Of a DNA stretch of 64,000 nucleotides, positions 22,556 through 38,501 are shown piece after piece. A model generated the notes under the pieces. That model was given only the letters and a program-made list of their open reading frames with translations. It was not told where the DNA came from and did no database searches. How positions within the stretch are numbered: position 1 is the first letter of the stretch; each line of letters starts with the position of its first letter. The position numbers and the translations under genes were made by a program. Source of the DNA: Photobacterium atrarenae (GTDB lineage: Bacteria > Pseudomonadota > Gammaproteobacteria > Enterobacterales > Vibrionaceae); assembly GCF_024380015.1 (NCBI RefSeq), contig NZ_CP101508.1, positions 1-64,000 of the forward strand. Reading direction: 5' to 3'.

Positions 22556-23080
22556 GTGGAAAAGGTCTTACTTCTTCATTCAAGCAGCGATGGACAGACC
22601 GTGAAGATCTTACGGCACATTGAACAGACGCTGGGGGAAGGTTATCAGTGCGAGCTGATGGATTTGAATACGCTGCCGGTGATCGATTTCAATGGTTATC
22701 AGAAAGTCCTGATTGGGGCCTCGATTCGGTATGGTCATCTGAATAAGAAACTGTATCAATTCATCGAGATCCACCAAAAAGTCTTGGAAGCGCATAAAGT
22801 TGGCTTTTTCTGTGTCAATCTGACAGCCCGCAAAGAAGGGAAGAATACGCCGGAAACCAGCGTTTATATGAAGAAGTTTCTGCAGAAATCGCCGTGGCAC
22901 CCTAAATTGCAGGCGGTCTTCGCTGGTGCCTTGCGCTATCCGCGTTACGGTTGGTTTGATCGGATGATGATTCAGTTCATTATGCGCTTAACCGGTGGGG
23001 AAACCGATACCCGAAAAGAAGTGGAATACACGGACTGGGATAAGGTTTCACAGTTTGCCCTGCGTTTTAAGCAGTTTTAA
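22556..23080 (+). CDS. hemG: Menaquinone-dependent protoporphyrinogen IX dehydrogenase
   Basis: HemG oxidises protoporphyrinogen IX to protoporphyrin IX in heme synthesis, passing electrons to respiratory quinones. The 174-residue flavodoxin-like protein has an FMN phosphate loop region (LLHSSSDGQTVKIL), the hallmark IGASIRYGHLNKKLYQFI, the long-chain insert FCVNLTARKEGKNTPETS, and C-terminal GALRYPRYGWFDRMMIQFIMRLTGGETD (shortened here: GGETDTRKEVEYTDW). The start is GTG with TAAGGAG in front. It is last in yigZ-trkH-hemG; the rRNA operon follows after about 310 bases and no clear terminator separates them. Confidence 0.95.
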   Translation: MEKVLLLHSSSDGQTVKILRHIEQTLGEGYQCELMDLNTLPVIDFNGYQKVLIGASIRYGHLNKKLYQFIEIHQKVLEAHKVGFFCVNLTARKEGKNTPETSVYMKKFLQKSPWHPKLQAVFAGALRYPRYGWFDRMMIQFIMRLTGGETDTRKEVEYTDWDKVSQFALRFKQF

Positions 23081-23153
23081 GTGCGATTTATCACGTTTTT
23101 GGGTGTTTTTTGTTCGCTTGGTGGCTTTTGATGAAAAAAATTAAAATCACCCC

Positions 23154-23270
23154 TTGCGCCGATGAAATATCTCCCTATAATGCGCCTCCGTTGTCACGAT
23201 AAACGGTTCGCAAGAAACGTTGTGAAAACAAGTTCTTTAACAATTTGACCATGCAATCTGTGTGGGCACT
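23154..23270 (+). promoter_or_regulatory. rRNA operon 1 promoter, boxA and 16S processing stem (5' arm)
   Basis: TTGCGC (23154-23159) and TATAAT (23176-23181) are 16 bases apart, followed by a GC-rich discriminator (GCGCCTCCG) typical of stringently controlled promoters. An A/T-rich UP-element-like tract precedes it. A boxA antitermination motif (TTCTTTAACA) is at about 23233-23242. GCAATCTGTGTGGGCACT (23253-23270) pairs with 24967-24984 to form the RNase III stem. The rest of the 23081-23391 gap is leader RNA. Confidence 0.8.
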
Positions 23271-23391
23271 CGTGAAATGATAGTCAAAAAAGATTTATCA
23301 GTGAGCTGAGTGACCAAATCGATACTTAGGTATCGGCACAGTCAATTTATCAGTAATCACTGAGCCGTTTCTTCGGAAACAACAAAACTTT

Positions 23392-24942
<1,551 letters not shown>

Positions 24943-25038
24943 ACGATATGACACATTGTTTGATGCAGTGTCCACACAGATTGCCTGGTCGAAATAGAAA
25001 GAACATGTTTTTCTAAGTGCCCAAACTTAGAAACCAAA

Positions 25039-25114
25039 GTCCCATTCGTCTAGAGGCCTAGGACACCGCCCTTTCACGGCGGTAACAGGGGTTCGACTCC
25101 CCTATGGGACGCCA
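25039..25114 (+). tRNA. tRNA-Glu (TTC), rRNA operon 1 spacer
   Basis: A 76-nt cloverleaf with acceptor GTCCCAT/ATGGGAC, anticodon TTC in CCCTTTCACGG, T-loop TTCGACT and encoded CCA. It is in the 16S-23S spacer. Confidence 0.97.
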
Positions 25115-25115
25115 C

Positions 25116-25191
25116 GGGTCGTTAGCTCAGTTGGTAGAGCAGTTGACTTTTAATCAATTGGTCGCAGGTTCGAATCCTGCACGACCCACCA
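25116..25191 (+). tRNA. tRNA-Lys (TTT), rRNA operon 1 spacer
   Basis: A 76-nt cloverleaf with acceptor GGGTCGT/ACGACCC, anticodon TTT in GACTTTTAATC, T-loop TTCGAAT and encoded CCA. It starts one base after tRNA-Glu. Confidence 0.97.
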
Positions 25192-25243
25192 TTTTCTGAT
25201 TCATTTCTAGCTTGTTCACTAGATTTGATACCTGCGATGCTCA

Positions 25244-25293
25244 TGTGCGATTGCACACTGCGCTTCTCGGTTCAAATCTCGCGTCACCGCTAA
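25244..25293 (+). pseudogene. Possible tRNA 3'-half relic in the rRNA spacer (copy 1)
   Basis: Between tRNA-Lys and tRNA-Val a segment ends in GGTTCAAATCTCGCGTCACC, resembling a T-loop followed by an acceptor 3' strand. No matching 5' acceptor or D-arm is visible, and the T-stem does not pair. The same relic is in operon 2, so it predates or is spread by gene conversion. Confidence 0.3.
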
Positions 25294-25324
25294 CGAAATG
25301 AAGCTGGAAAATACCACTTTATGT

Positions 25325-25400
25325 GGGCGATTAGCTCAGTTGGGAGAGCACCTCCCTTACAAGGAGGGGGTCACTGGTTCGAGCCCGGTATCGCCCACCA
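25325..25400 (+). tRNA. tRNA-Val (TAC), rRNA operon 1 spacer
   Basis: A 76-nt cloverleaf with acceptor GGGCGAT/ATCGCCC, anticodon TAC in CTCCCTTACAAGGAG, T-loop TTCGAGC and encoded CCA. Confidence 0.97.
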
Positions 25401-25489
25401 TTCTTTCCTAATACTTCGTTATGAAGCTCGTCGTTTAGTGAACTAAACGTCCTCACTTCATGCCTTGTCTTAGAAAAGAACAAGCTTTT

Positions 25490-25565
<76 letters not shown>

Positions 25566-25882
25566 CTTTCTAAACACACTTGCGAGTGTCGTTAGAAAGT
25601 GTTTTATCTCTGCGGAGATAACGAAACACATGCTCTTTAACAATCTGGAAAGCTGACTAGTAAATTCGATTGGTTCGTCATCACGGCGAATGAATTGAAA
25701 TTATTGTTTCACCGCAAGGTGGAACGAGTTCTCAAGCAATACACATTCAAGTGTCTTGGCTTTTGTCTTCACTTTTTCAAAAAGTGAAATAAAAGAGAGA
25801 AGAGTCCGGCAAAACAAACTAATCCGTCAAGTCATTGATGGAAACCTTGGTTGTTTGCGATACAGACCCCTTGGGGTTGTAT

Positions 25883-28767
<2,885 letters not shown>

Positions 28768-28892
28768 ACAACACCCAAGGGGTTTTGTTTACGAAGTACG
28801 GACTCCGCAAGCACTTGAATGGAGTGTTTGAGAATACTGGTCAGATTTTCCGAGATTGTATCTTCCGCCGAAGGCGTAAGATAAACAGAATT

Positions 28893-29012
28893 TGCTTGGC
28901 GACCATAGCGTTATGGACCCACCTGATCCCATGCCGAACTCAGCAGTGAAACGTAACAGCGCCGATGGTAGTGTGGGGCCTCCCCATGTGAGAGTAGGAC
29001 ATCGCCAGGCTT
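28893..29012 (+). rRNA. rrf: 5S ribosomal RNA (operon 1)
   Basis: 120 nt, starting TGCTTGGCGACC and ending GCCAGGCTT, with the conserved CCGAACTCAGCAGTGAAACG and GATGGTAGTGTGGGG. The terminal helix pairs GCTTGGCGA with TCGCCAGGC. Confidence 0.97.
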
Positions 29013-29023
29013 CCAATTGAGAG

Positions 29024-29050
29024 AGCCCGCTGGATACAGCGGGCTTTTCT
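29024..29050 (+). terminator. Terminator of rRNA operon 1
   Basis: AGCCCGCTG, short loop, CAGCGGGCT followed by TTTCTTT. It lies 11 bases after 5S. Confidence 0.8.
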
Positions 29051-29136
29051 TTCGCTCCGACTGGTTGCAATGTGAGCGACGTCAACAGAAGGTTTTTACT
29101 GTTTCGCCAACCGCGAAAAAAGATGAAAATTTTGTC

Positions 29137-29253
29137 TTGACTGGATATCAGAAAAGCGTATTATACGCCTCCTGACTTGCTGAAGCGGAAATCGCCAAGG
29201 CACTGAAAGTCAACGTTCTTTAACAATTTGACCATGCAATCTGTGTGGGCACT
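29137..29253 (+). promoter_or_regulatory. rRNA operon 2 promoter, boxA and 16S processing arm
   Basis: TTGACT (29137-29142) and TATTAT (29159-29164) are 16 bases apart, followed by the GC-rich discriminator ACGCCTCC. A tract of A/T before it may serve as an UP element. boxA (TTCTTTAACA) and the 5' arm of the 16S stem (29236-29253) repeat those of operon 1; sequence above boxA differs, so each operon has its own promoter. Confidence 0.8.
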
Positions 29254-29372
29254 CGTGGAATGATAGTCAAAAGATTTATCAGTGAACTGAGTGACCAAAT
29301 CGATACTTAGGTATCGGCACAGTCAATTTATCAGTAATCACTGAGCCGTTTCTTCGGAAACAACAAAACTTT

Positions 29373-30923
<1,551 letters not shown>

Positions 30924-31019
30924 ACGATATGACACATTGTTTGATGCAGTGTCCACACAGATTGCCTGGTCGAAATAGAAAGAACATGTTTTTCTAAGTG
31001 CCCAAACTTAGAAACCAAA

Positions 31020-31095
31020 GTCCCATTCGTCTAGAGGCCTAGGACACCGCCCTTTCACGGCGGTAACAGGGGTTCGACTCCCCTATGGGACGCCA
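31020..31095 (+). tRNA. tRNA-Glu (TTC), rRNA operon 2 spacer
   Basis: Identical to the operon 1 copy; 76 nt with encoded CCA. Confidence 0.97.
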
Positions 31096-31096
31096 C

Positions 31097-31172
31097 GGGT
31101 CGTTAGCTCAGTTGGTAGAGCAGTTGACTTTTAATCAATTGGTCGCAGGTTCGAATCCTGCACGACCCACCA
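31097..31172 (+). tRNA. tRNA-Lys (TTT), rRNA operon 2 spacer
   Basis: Identical to the operon 1 copy; 76 nt with encoded CCA. Confidence 0.97.
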
Positions 31173-31224
31173 TTTTCTGATTCATTTCTAGCTTGTTCGC
31201 TAGATTTGATACCTGCGATGCTCA

Positions 31225-31274
31225 TGTGCGATTGCACACTGCGCTTCTCGGTTCAAATCTCGCGTCACCGCTAA
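31225..31274 (+). pseudogene. Possible tRNA 3'-half relic in the rRNA spacer (copy 2)
   Basis: Second copy of the relic described for operon 1, kept at the same place between tRNA-Lys and tRNA-Val. A nearby base differs from copy 1 (TTCGCTAG versus TTCACTAG), which extends a small stem with TCTAGC. Confidence 0.3.
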
Positions 31275-31305
31275 CGAAATGAAGCTGGAAAATACCACTT
31301 TATGT

Positions 31306-31381
31306 GGGCGATTAGCTCAGTTGGGAGAGCACCTCCCTTACAAGGAGGGGGTCACTGGTTCGAGCCCGGTATCGCCCACCA
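31306..31381 (+). tRNA. tRNA-Val (TAC), rRNA operon 2 spacer
   Basis: Identical to the operon 1 copy; 76 nt with encoded CCA. Confidence 0.97.
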
Positions 31382-31470
31382 TTCTTTCTTAATACTTCGT
31401 TATGAAGCTCGTCGTTTAGTGAACTAAACGTCCTCACTTCATGCCTTGTCTTAGAAAAGAACAAGCTTTT

Positions 31471-31546
<76 letters not shown>

Positions 31547-31863
31547 CTTTCTAAACACACTTGCGAGTGTCGTTAGAAAGTGTTTTATCTCTGCGGAGAT
31601 AACGAAACACATGCTCTTTAACAATCTGGAAAGCTGACTAGTAAATTCGATTGGTTCGTCATCACGGCGAATGAATTGAAATTATTGTTTCACCGCAAGG
31701 TGGAACGAGTTCTCAAGCAATACACATTCAAGTGTCTTGGCTTTTGTCTTCACTTTTTCAAAAAGTGAAATAAAAGAGAGAAGAGTCCGGCAAAACAAAC
31801 TAATCCGTCAAGTCATTGATGGAAACCTTGGTCGTTTGCGATACAGACCCCTTGGGGTTGTAT

Positions 31864-34748
<2,885 letters not shown>

Positions 34749-34873
34749 ACAACACCCAAGGGGTTTTGTTTACGAAGTACGGACTCCGCAAGCACTTGAA
34801 TGACGTGTTTGAGAACACTGGTCAGATTTTCCGAGATTGTATCTTCCGCCGAAGGCGTAAGATAAACAGAATT

Positions 34874-34993
34874 TGCTTGGCGACCATAGCGTTATGGACC
34901 CACCTGATCCCATGCCGAACTCAGCAGTGAAACGTAACAGCGCCGATGGTAGTGTGGGGCCTCCCCATGTGAGAGTAGGACATCGCCAGGCTT
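34874..34993 (+). rRNA. rrf: 5S ribosomal RNA (operon 2)
   Basis: 120 nt and, as read, identical to the operon 1 copy. The 23S-5S spacer differs slightly (GACGTG for GGAGTG, and AACACT for AATACT). tRNA-Asp follows after 12 bases in the same transcript. Confidence 0.97.
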
Positions 34994-35005
34994 CCAATTT
35001 AGTGC

Positions 35006-35082
35006 GGAGTGGTAGTTCAGTTGGTTAGAATACCGGCCTGTCACGCCGGGGGTCGCGGGTTCGAGTCCCGTCCACTCCGCCA
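35006..35082 (+). tRNA. tRNA-Asp (GTC) distal to rRNA operon 2
   Basis: A 77-nt cloverleaf with acceptor GGAGTGG/CCACTCC, anticodon stem CCGGC/GCCGG around CTGTCAC, T-loop TTCGAGT and encoded CCA. It lies 12 bases after 5S, as tRNA-Asp does in some E. coli rRNA operons, and is followed by a terminator. Confidence 0.97.
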
Positions 35083-35091
35083 ATTATCAAG

Positions 35092-35118
35092 TCCCTAGCA
35101 GGAATGCTGGGGATTTTT
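35092..35118 (+). terminator. Terminator after tRNA-Asp / rRNA operon 2
   Basis: TCCCTAGCA, GGAA, TGCTGGGGA followed by five T. Confidence 0.8.
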
Positions 35119-35132
35119 GTATGCACAGTACA

Positions 35133-35230
35133 AGAGCGGTAGTTCAGTTGGTTAGCTTCTTTACCTTGAAAGCAGCGGCCTGTCACGCTGCCGAAGGCAA
35201 TCGCGGGTTCGATTCCCGTCCGCTCCGCCA
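35133..35230 (+). pseudogene. tRNA-Asp-like gene with expanded anticodon arm (98 nt)
   Basis: The 5' end (GAGCGGTAGTTCAGTTGGTTAG) and 3' end (TCGCGGGTTCGATTCCCGTC then CGCTCCGCCA) are tRNA-Asp, and the loop segment CCTGTCAC with anticodon GTC is kept. About 21 extra nt are placed on both sides of the anticodon: the central stem becomes GCAGCG-N8-CGCTGC, extended by CCTT/AAGG. The D-stem no longer pairs (GTTC against GCTT) and the first acceptor pair is A-C. It has its own terminator. Most simply a pseudogene; a tRNA-derived stable RNA is possible. Confidence 0.75.
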
Positions 35231-35239
35231 TTTACACTA

Positions 35240-35268
35240 AACCCAAGCAGAAATGCTTGGGGTTTTTA
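35240..35268 (+). terminator. Terminator after the tRNA-Asp-like sequence
   Basis: AACCCAAGCA, GAAA, TGCTTGGGGT followed by TTTT. The match of layout with the preceding tRNA-Asp plus terminator suggests a diverged tandem duplication. Confidence 0.8.
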
Positions 35269-35341
35269 TACCTGTCATACCATTCTGGAAAATTAATAGG
35301 TCAGGTCAATTCATTCCCGTGAGCACATCTGTTTGACCTGT

Positions 35342-35505
35342 TATACCAATCGCAGTAAATAACTGCTCATCCTAGCTTGTTCAAACGCTCGATAACTGCG
35401 CTAGAATTTTTGATTGTAGAATAACTACTTATCTAAAAATTCCGCCTTGTTCTCAAACATTTTTCCAGCGCTATTTCTGATCACTTATTTACTTTGATTG
35501 GCTAA
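35342..35505. mobile_element. MITE-like palindromic element (about 164 bp)
   Basis: The ends are imperfect inverted repeats: left TATACCAATCGCAGTAAATA, and the reverse complement of the right reads TTAGCCAATCAAAGTAAATA, continuing with similar bases to about 28 nt. Inside is a long hairpin in which GAATTTTT pairs with AAAAATTC around GTAG...CTAC. There is no coding sequence. It resembles a class of intergenic repeats I recall from Vibrionaceae and Shewanella genomes; that memory was not checked. It lies just past the ilvY stop. Confidence 0.65.
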
Positions 35506-35516
35506 ACAGCGTTGTC

Positions 35517-36386
35517 TTAGCCAACGAGTTCAAACATGGCTTTGAGCAGGGGCTCTGCAGCGCGGTTTTTCAGGCAACACAGCCCCAGCTCCATGGCTGC
35601 AATGGACTCGGACTTCAGGCGATCAACTTTCTCTTTCACCGGACTGTTATCGATCACTACATCGGGTGCGACCCCGATACCGTATCCAAGCGCGACCATA
35701 CTGACAATAGCTTCATGGCCGGAAATCTGGGCGTAAATATTTGGCCGGATATGCTTGGCAGCCAACCATTGGTTGGCCAGGGTACGGGCGGTACCGGATT
35801 CTGGCAGGATCAGGGGGGTGTGGGCCCAGTCGACTTGTTCACCGAGAAAGCTTGTCCCGGTCGGGTTAAATTTTGGCGCGATCACGGACAAAGAGACGTT
35901 GTCGATGGGTTTGAAGGCCAGAGAGGTAGCCATTCTGTCCTCTTTGGCAGCAATGGCAATGTCTGCACTGCCATCTAACACCTTTTCAATCGCCTGGGCC
36001 GGGTCGCCGGTGATCAGCTGAATTTCGATATTGGGATATTGCTGGCGAAATCGCGCCAGGAGATCGGGCAGGTGGCTGTAACTGGCGGTGACAGAGCAGA
36101 ACAGGGTCAGTTTGCCTTTGAGCAAAGTTGCATCATCGCGCAATGTCGTCTTGATGGTTTGCCACTCGGTGACAATTTGCATCGCCACCGGCAATAAGGT
36201 TTCGCCGGCCGGCGTCAGGGTCACGGCTTTATTATTGCGGATAAACAGTGCCTGGCCGATCTCATCTTCCAGCCGCTGAATGATCCGGCTCAGCGCCGAG
36301 GGACTGATATGGACTGCGGTGGCCGTTTTGCTGAAATTCCGGCTGTCACACAAATGCAGAAAATAGTTGAGATGCTTAATATCCAT
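35517..36386 (-). CDS. ilvY: HTH-type transcriptional activator IlvY
   Basis: IlvY is a LysR-type regulator that activates ilvC when acetolactate or acetohydroxybutyrate is present. The 289-residue sequence begins MDIKHLNYFLHLCDSRNFSK, with an HTH over about 17-50 (THISPSALSRIIQRLEDEIG-like; here VHISPSALSRIIQRLEDE), and a C-terminal inducer domain. Divergence from ilvC with a 140-bp shared region is the classical arrangement. A TTGC-N7-GCAA palindrome sits just upstream of its start. The stop is close to the MITE-like element. Confidence 0.94.
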   Translation of the reverse strand: MDIKHLNYFLHLCDSRNFSKTATAVHISPSALSRIIQRLEDEIGQALFIRNNKAVTLTPAGETLLPVAMQIVTEWQTIKTTLRDDATLLKGKLTLFCSVTASYSHLPDLLARFRQQYPNIEIQLITGDPAQAIEKVLDGSADIAIAAKEDRMATSLAFKPIDNVSLSVIAPKFNPTGTSFLGEQVDWAHTPLILPESGTARTLANQWLAAKHIRPNIYAQISGHEAIVSMVALGYGIGVAPDVVIDNSPVKEKVDRLKSESIAAMELGLCCLKNRAAEPLLKAMFELVG

Positions 36387-36398
36387 TGCTCATCCATG

Positions 36399-36413
36399 TT
36401 GCAATAAACGCAA
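36399..36413. promoter_or_regulatory. IlvY operator candidate
   Basis: TTGC-N7-GCAA (TTGCAATAAACGCAA) has the T-N11-A palindrome form expected of LysR operators, and resembles TTGCA/TGCAA half-sites of the E. coli ilvY-ilvC region. It lies between ilvY and ilvC. Confidence 0.55.
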
Positions 36414-36526
36414 GTAGTGATTGTTAATATATCACTTTAGGCAATTTATACCCTGATCTATTATCAAATCAATGCAAAGGAAAACGCTTTCTTTGCCACG
36501 GAATTAAGTCTTGATGGAGCATAAAA

Positions 36527-38011
36527 ATGGCGAATTACTTCAATACCCTAAACCTACGCCAGCAGTTAGATCAGCTGGGCCGCTGCCGCTTTATGGATCG
36601 CGCTGAGTTTGCAACGGAAGCCGATTACCTGAAAGGCAAAAAAATTGTGATTGTCGGCTGTGGTGCCCAAGGTCTGAACCAGGGGCTGAACATGCGTGAC
36701 TCAGGTCTCGATGTGGCGTATGCACTGCGCCAGGCGGCGATTAATGAGCAGCGTCAGTCGTACAAGAATGCCAAAGAAAACGGTTTTGAAGTAGGGAGCT
36801 ATGAGCAACTGATCCCGCAAGCGGACTTGGTGGTGAACTTGACCCCAGACAAACAGCACACCAACGTGGTGGAGACGGTGATGCCGCTGATGAAACAAGG
36901 GGCAGCACTGGGTTACTCACACGGTTTCAACATTGTTGAAGAAGGAATGCAGATCCGTCCGGATATTACCGTGGTGATGGTGGCGCCGAAGTGCCCGGGC
37001 ACTGAAGTCCGTGAAGAATACAAACGTGGTTTCGGCGTACCGACTTTGATTGCGGTTCACCCGGAAAATGATCCACAAGATGAAGGGTTGGAGATTGCCA
37101 AAGCCTGGGCGGCGGCAACCGGTGGTCATCGTGCCGGTGTTCTGGAGTCATCTTTCGTTGCGGAAGTAAAATCTGACCTGATGGGCGAGCAGACCATTCT
37201 GTGTGGCATGCTGCAAGCCGGCTCGATTGTCTGCTATGAGAAAATGGTCGCCGAAGGCGTCGACCCGGGCTACGCTGGTAAATTGCTGCAATTTGGCTGG
37301 GAAACCATTACCGAGGCACTGAAGTTTGGTGGCATCACCCATATGATGGATCGCCTGTCGAACCCGGCTAAAATCAAAGCCTATGAGTTGTCTGAAGAAC
37401 TGAAAACCCTGCTGCGCCCGCTATACAACAAGCACATGGATGACATCATCGAGGGTGAATTTTCTGCCACCATGATGGCGGACTGGGCCAATGATGATAC
37501 GAACCTGCTGGGTTGGCGTGCTGAAACGGCGGAAACAGCGTTTGAGAACTACCCGGAATCGGATGTGAAGATTGCCGAGCAGGAGTACTTTGATAACGGT
37601 ATTCTGATGATTGCCATGGTTCGTGCCGGGGTGGAGTTAGCGTTTGAAGCCATGACGGCTTCCGGGATTATTGATGAGTCGGCGTACTATGAGTCGCTGC
37701 ATGAGCTGCCGCTTATCGCCAACACCATCGCTCGTAAGCGTCTGTACGAAATGAACGTGGTGATCTCCGATACGGCGGAGTACGGCAACTACCTGTTTGC
37801 CAATGTGGCGACGCCACTGCTGCGCGAGAAGTTCATGCCGTCTGTGAAAACCGATGTGATCGGCAAAGGTCTGGGTGAAACCTCGAACCAGGTGGACAAC
37901 CAGCAGTTGATTGATGTCAATGAAGCCATACGTAACCATCCGGTAGAGTGGATTGGTCAGGAGCTGCGCGGCTACATGACTGACATGAAGCGCATTGCCG
38001 TGGGTGACTAA
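36527..38011 (+). CDS. ilvC: Ketol-acid reductoisomerase (class II)
   Basis: IlvC converts acetolactate or acetohydroxybutyrate to the dihydroxy acids with NADPH and Mg2+, the second common step in valine, leucine and isoleucine synthesis. At 494 residues it is the long, class II enterobacterial-type form with a duplicated knotted domain. The Rossmann motif [20 protein letters not shown] is near residue 40. Metal-binding acidic residues occur in the two homologous C-terminal halves ([16 protein letters not shown] and later segments). Transcription is divergent from ilvY; a terminator follows. Confidence 0.97.
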   Translation: MANYFNTLNLRQQLDQLGRCRFMDRAEFATEADYLKGKKIVIVGCGAQGLNQGLNMRDSGLDVAYALRQAAINEQRQSYKNAKENGFEVGSYEQLIPQADLVVNLTPDKQHTNVVETVMPLMKQGAALGYSHGFNIVEEGMQIRPDITVVMVAPKCPGTEVREEYKRGFGVPTLIAVHPENDPQDEGLEIAKAWAAATGGHRAGVLESSFVAEVKSDLMGEQTILCGMLQAGSIVCYEKMVAEGVDPGYAGKLLQFGWETITEALKFGGITHMMDRLSNPAKIKAYELSEELKTLLRPLYNKHMDDIIEGEFSATMMADWANDDTNLLGWRAETAETAFENYPESDVKIAEQEYFDNGILMIAMVRAGVELAFEAMTASGIIDESAYYESLHELPLIANTIARKRLYEMNVVISDTAEYGNYLFANVATPLLREKFMPSVKTDVIGKGLGETSNQVDNQQLIDVNEAIRNHPVEWIGQELRGYMTDMKRIAVGD

Positions 38012-38061
38012 ATCCATCGTGTTGTGGCTGACGGACAACGTTGGCCACGGTACAGAGATGA

Positions 38062-38094
38062 AAAAGGCTTGGTGGAGACACCAAGCCTTTCTTA
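38062..38094 (+). terminator. Terminator after ilvC
   Basis: AAAGGCTTGGTG, GAGA, CACCAAGCCTTT followed by CTT. The symmetric A-tract on the left may also serve the convergent ubiK transcript. Confidence 0.85.
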
Positions 38095-38115
38095 TGTTAG
38101 GCATGTTGAACAGGG

Positions 38116-38376
38116 TTAGTCCTGATCTTTTTCATCGAGCTTGGCTTCAAGCACTGCCAGTTTCTGCTCCATTTCCGTCAGTTTCTGGCGGGTGCGCAGC
38201 AGCACCTGAGTTTGGACATCAAACTCTTCGCGGCTGACCATGTCTAGTTTACTTAGCTGTCCCTGGATGACCTGACGCACTTTGTGCTCAACATCATTGC
38301 CCAGCTCTTTGACCGGCTGTGGCATAGAATCGTGGATCTGTTTGGCGACCTGCTCAAGTTTCTTTGGATCAAACAT
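38116..38376 (-). CDS. ubiK: Ubiquinone biosynthesis accessory factor UbiK
   Basis: UbiK (YqiC, BMFP family) is a small coiled-coil protein that helps the aerobic ubiquinone synthesis complex and binds UbiJ. The 86-residue product has an N-terminal amphipathic segment ([20 protein letters not shown]) and a C-terminal coiled coil ([20 protein letters not shown]), matching the family in length and layout. It is convergent with ilvC. Upstream lies the terminator of the vexRAB operon. Confidence 0.9.
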   Translation of the reverse strand: MFDPKKLEQVAKQIHDSMPQPVKELGNDVEHKVRQVIQGQLSKLDMVSREEFDVQTQVLLRTRQKLTEMEQKLAVLEAKLDEKDQD

Positions 38377-38458
38377 CGCGGTGTTAACTCCGTAACGGCT
38401 TTCAATTTGTTGTCGTTATTTTATGCAAATCTGTTAGGGTTGTCGTCGATAATCGAAA

Positions 38459-38484
38459 ATAAAAAAGGCCGCACGCGGCGGCCT
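38459..38484 (-). terminator. Terminator of the vexRAB operon
   Basis: On the minus strand AGGCCGCC, loop, GCGGCCTTTTTT, 18 bases after the vexB stop. Confidence 0.8.
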
Positions 38485-38501
38485 CGTGAGATGGATGTCG
38501 A

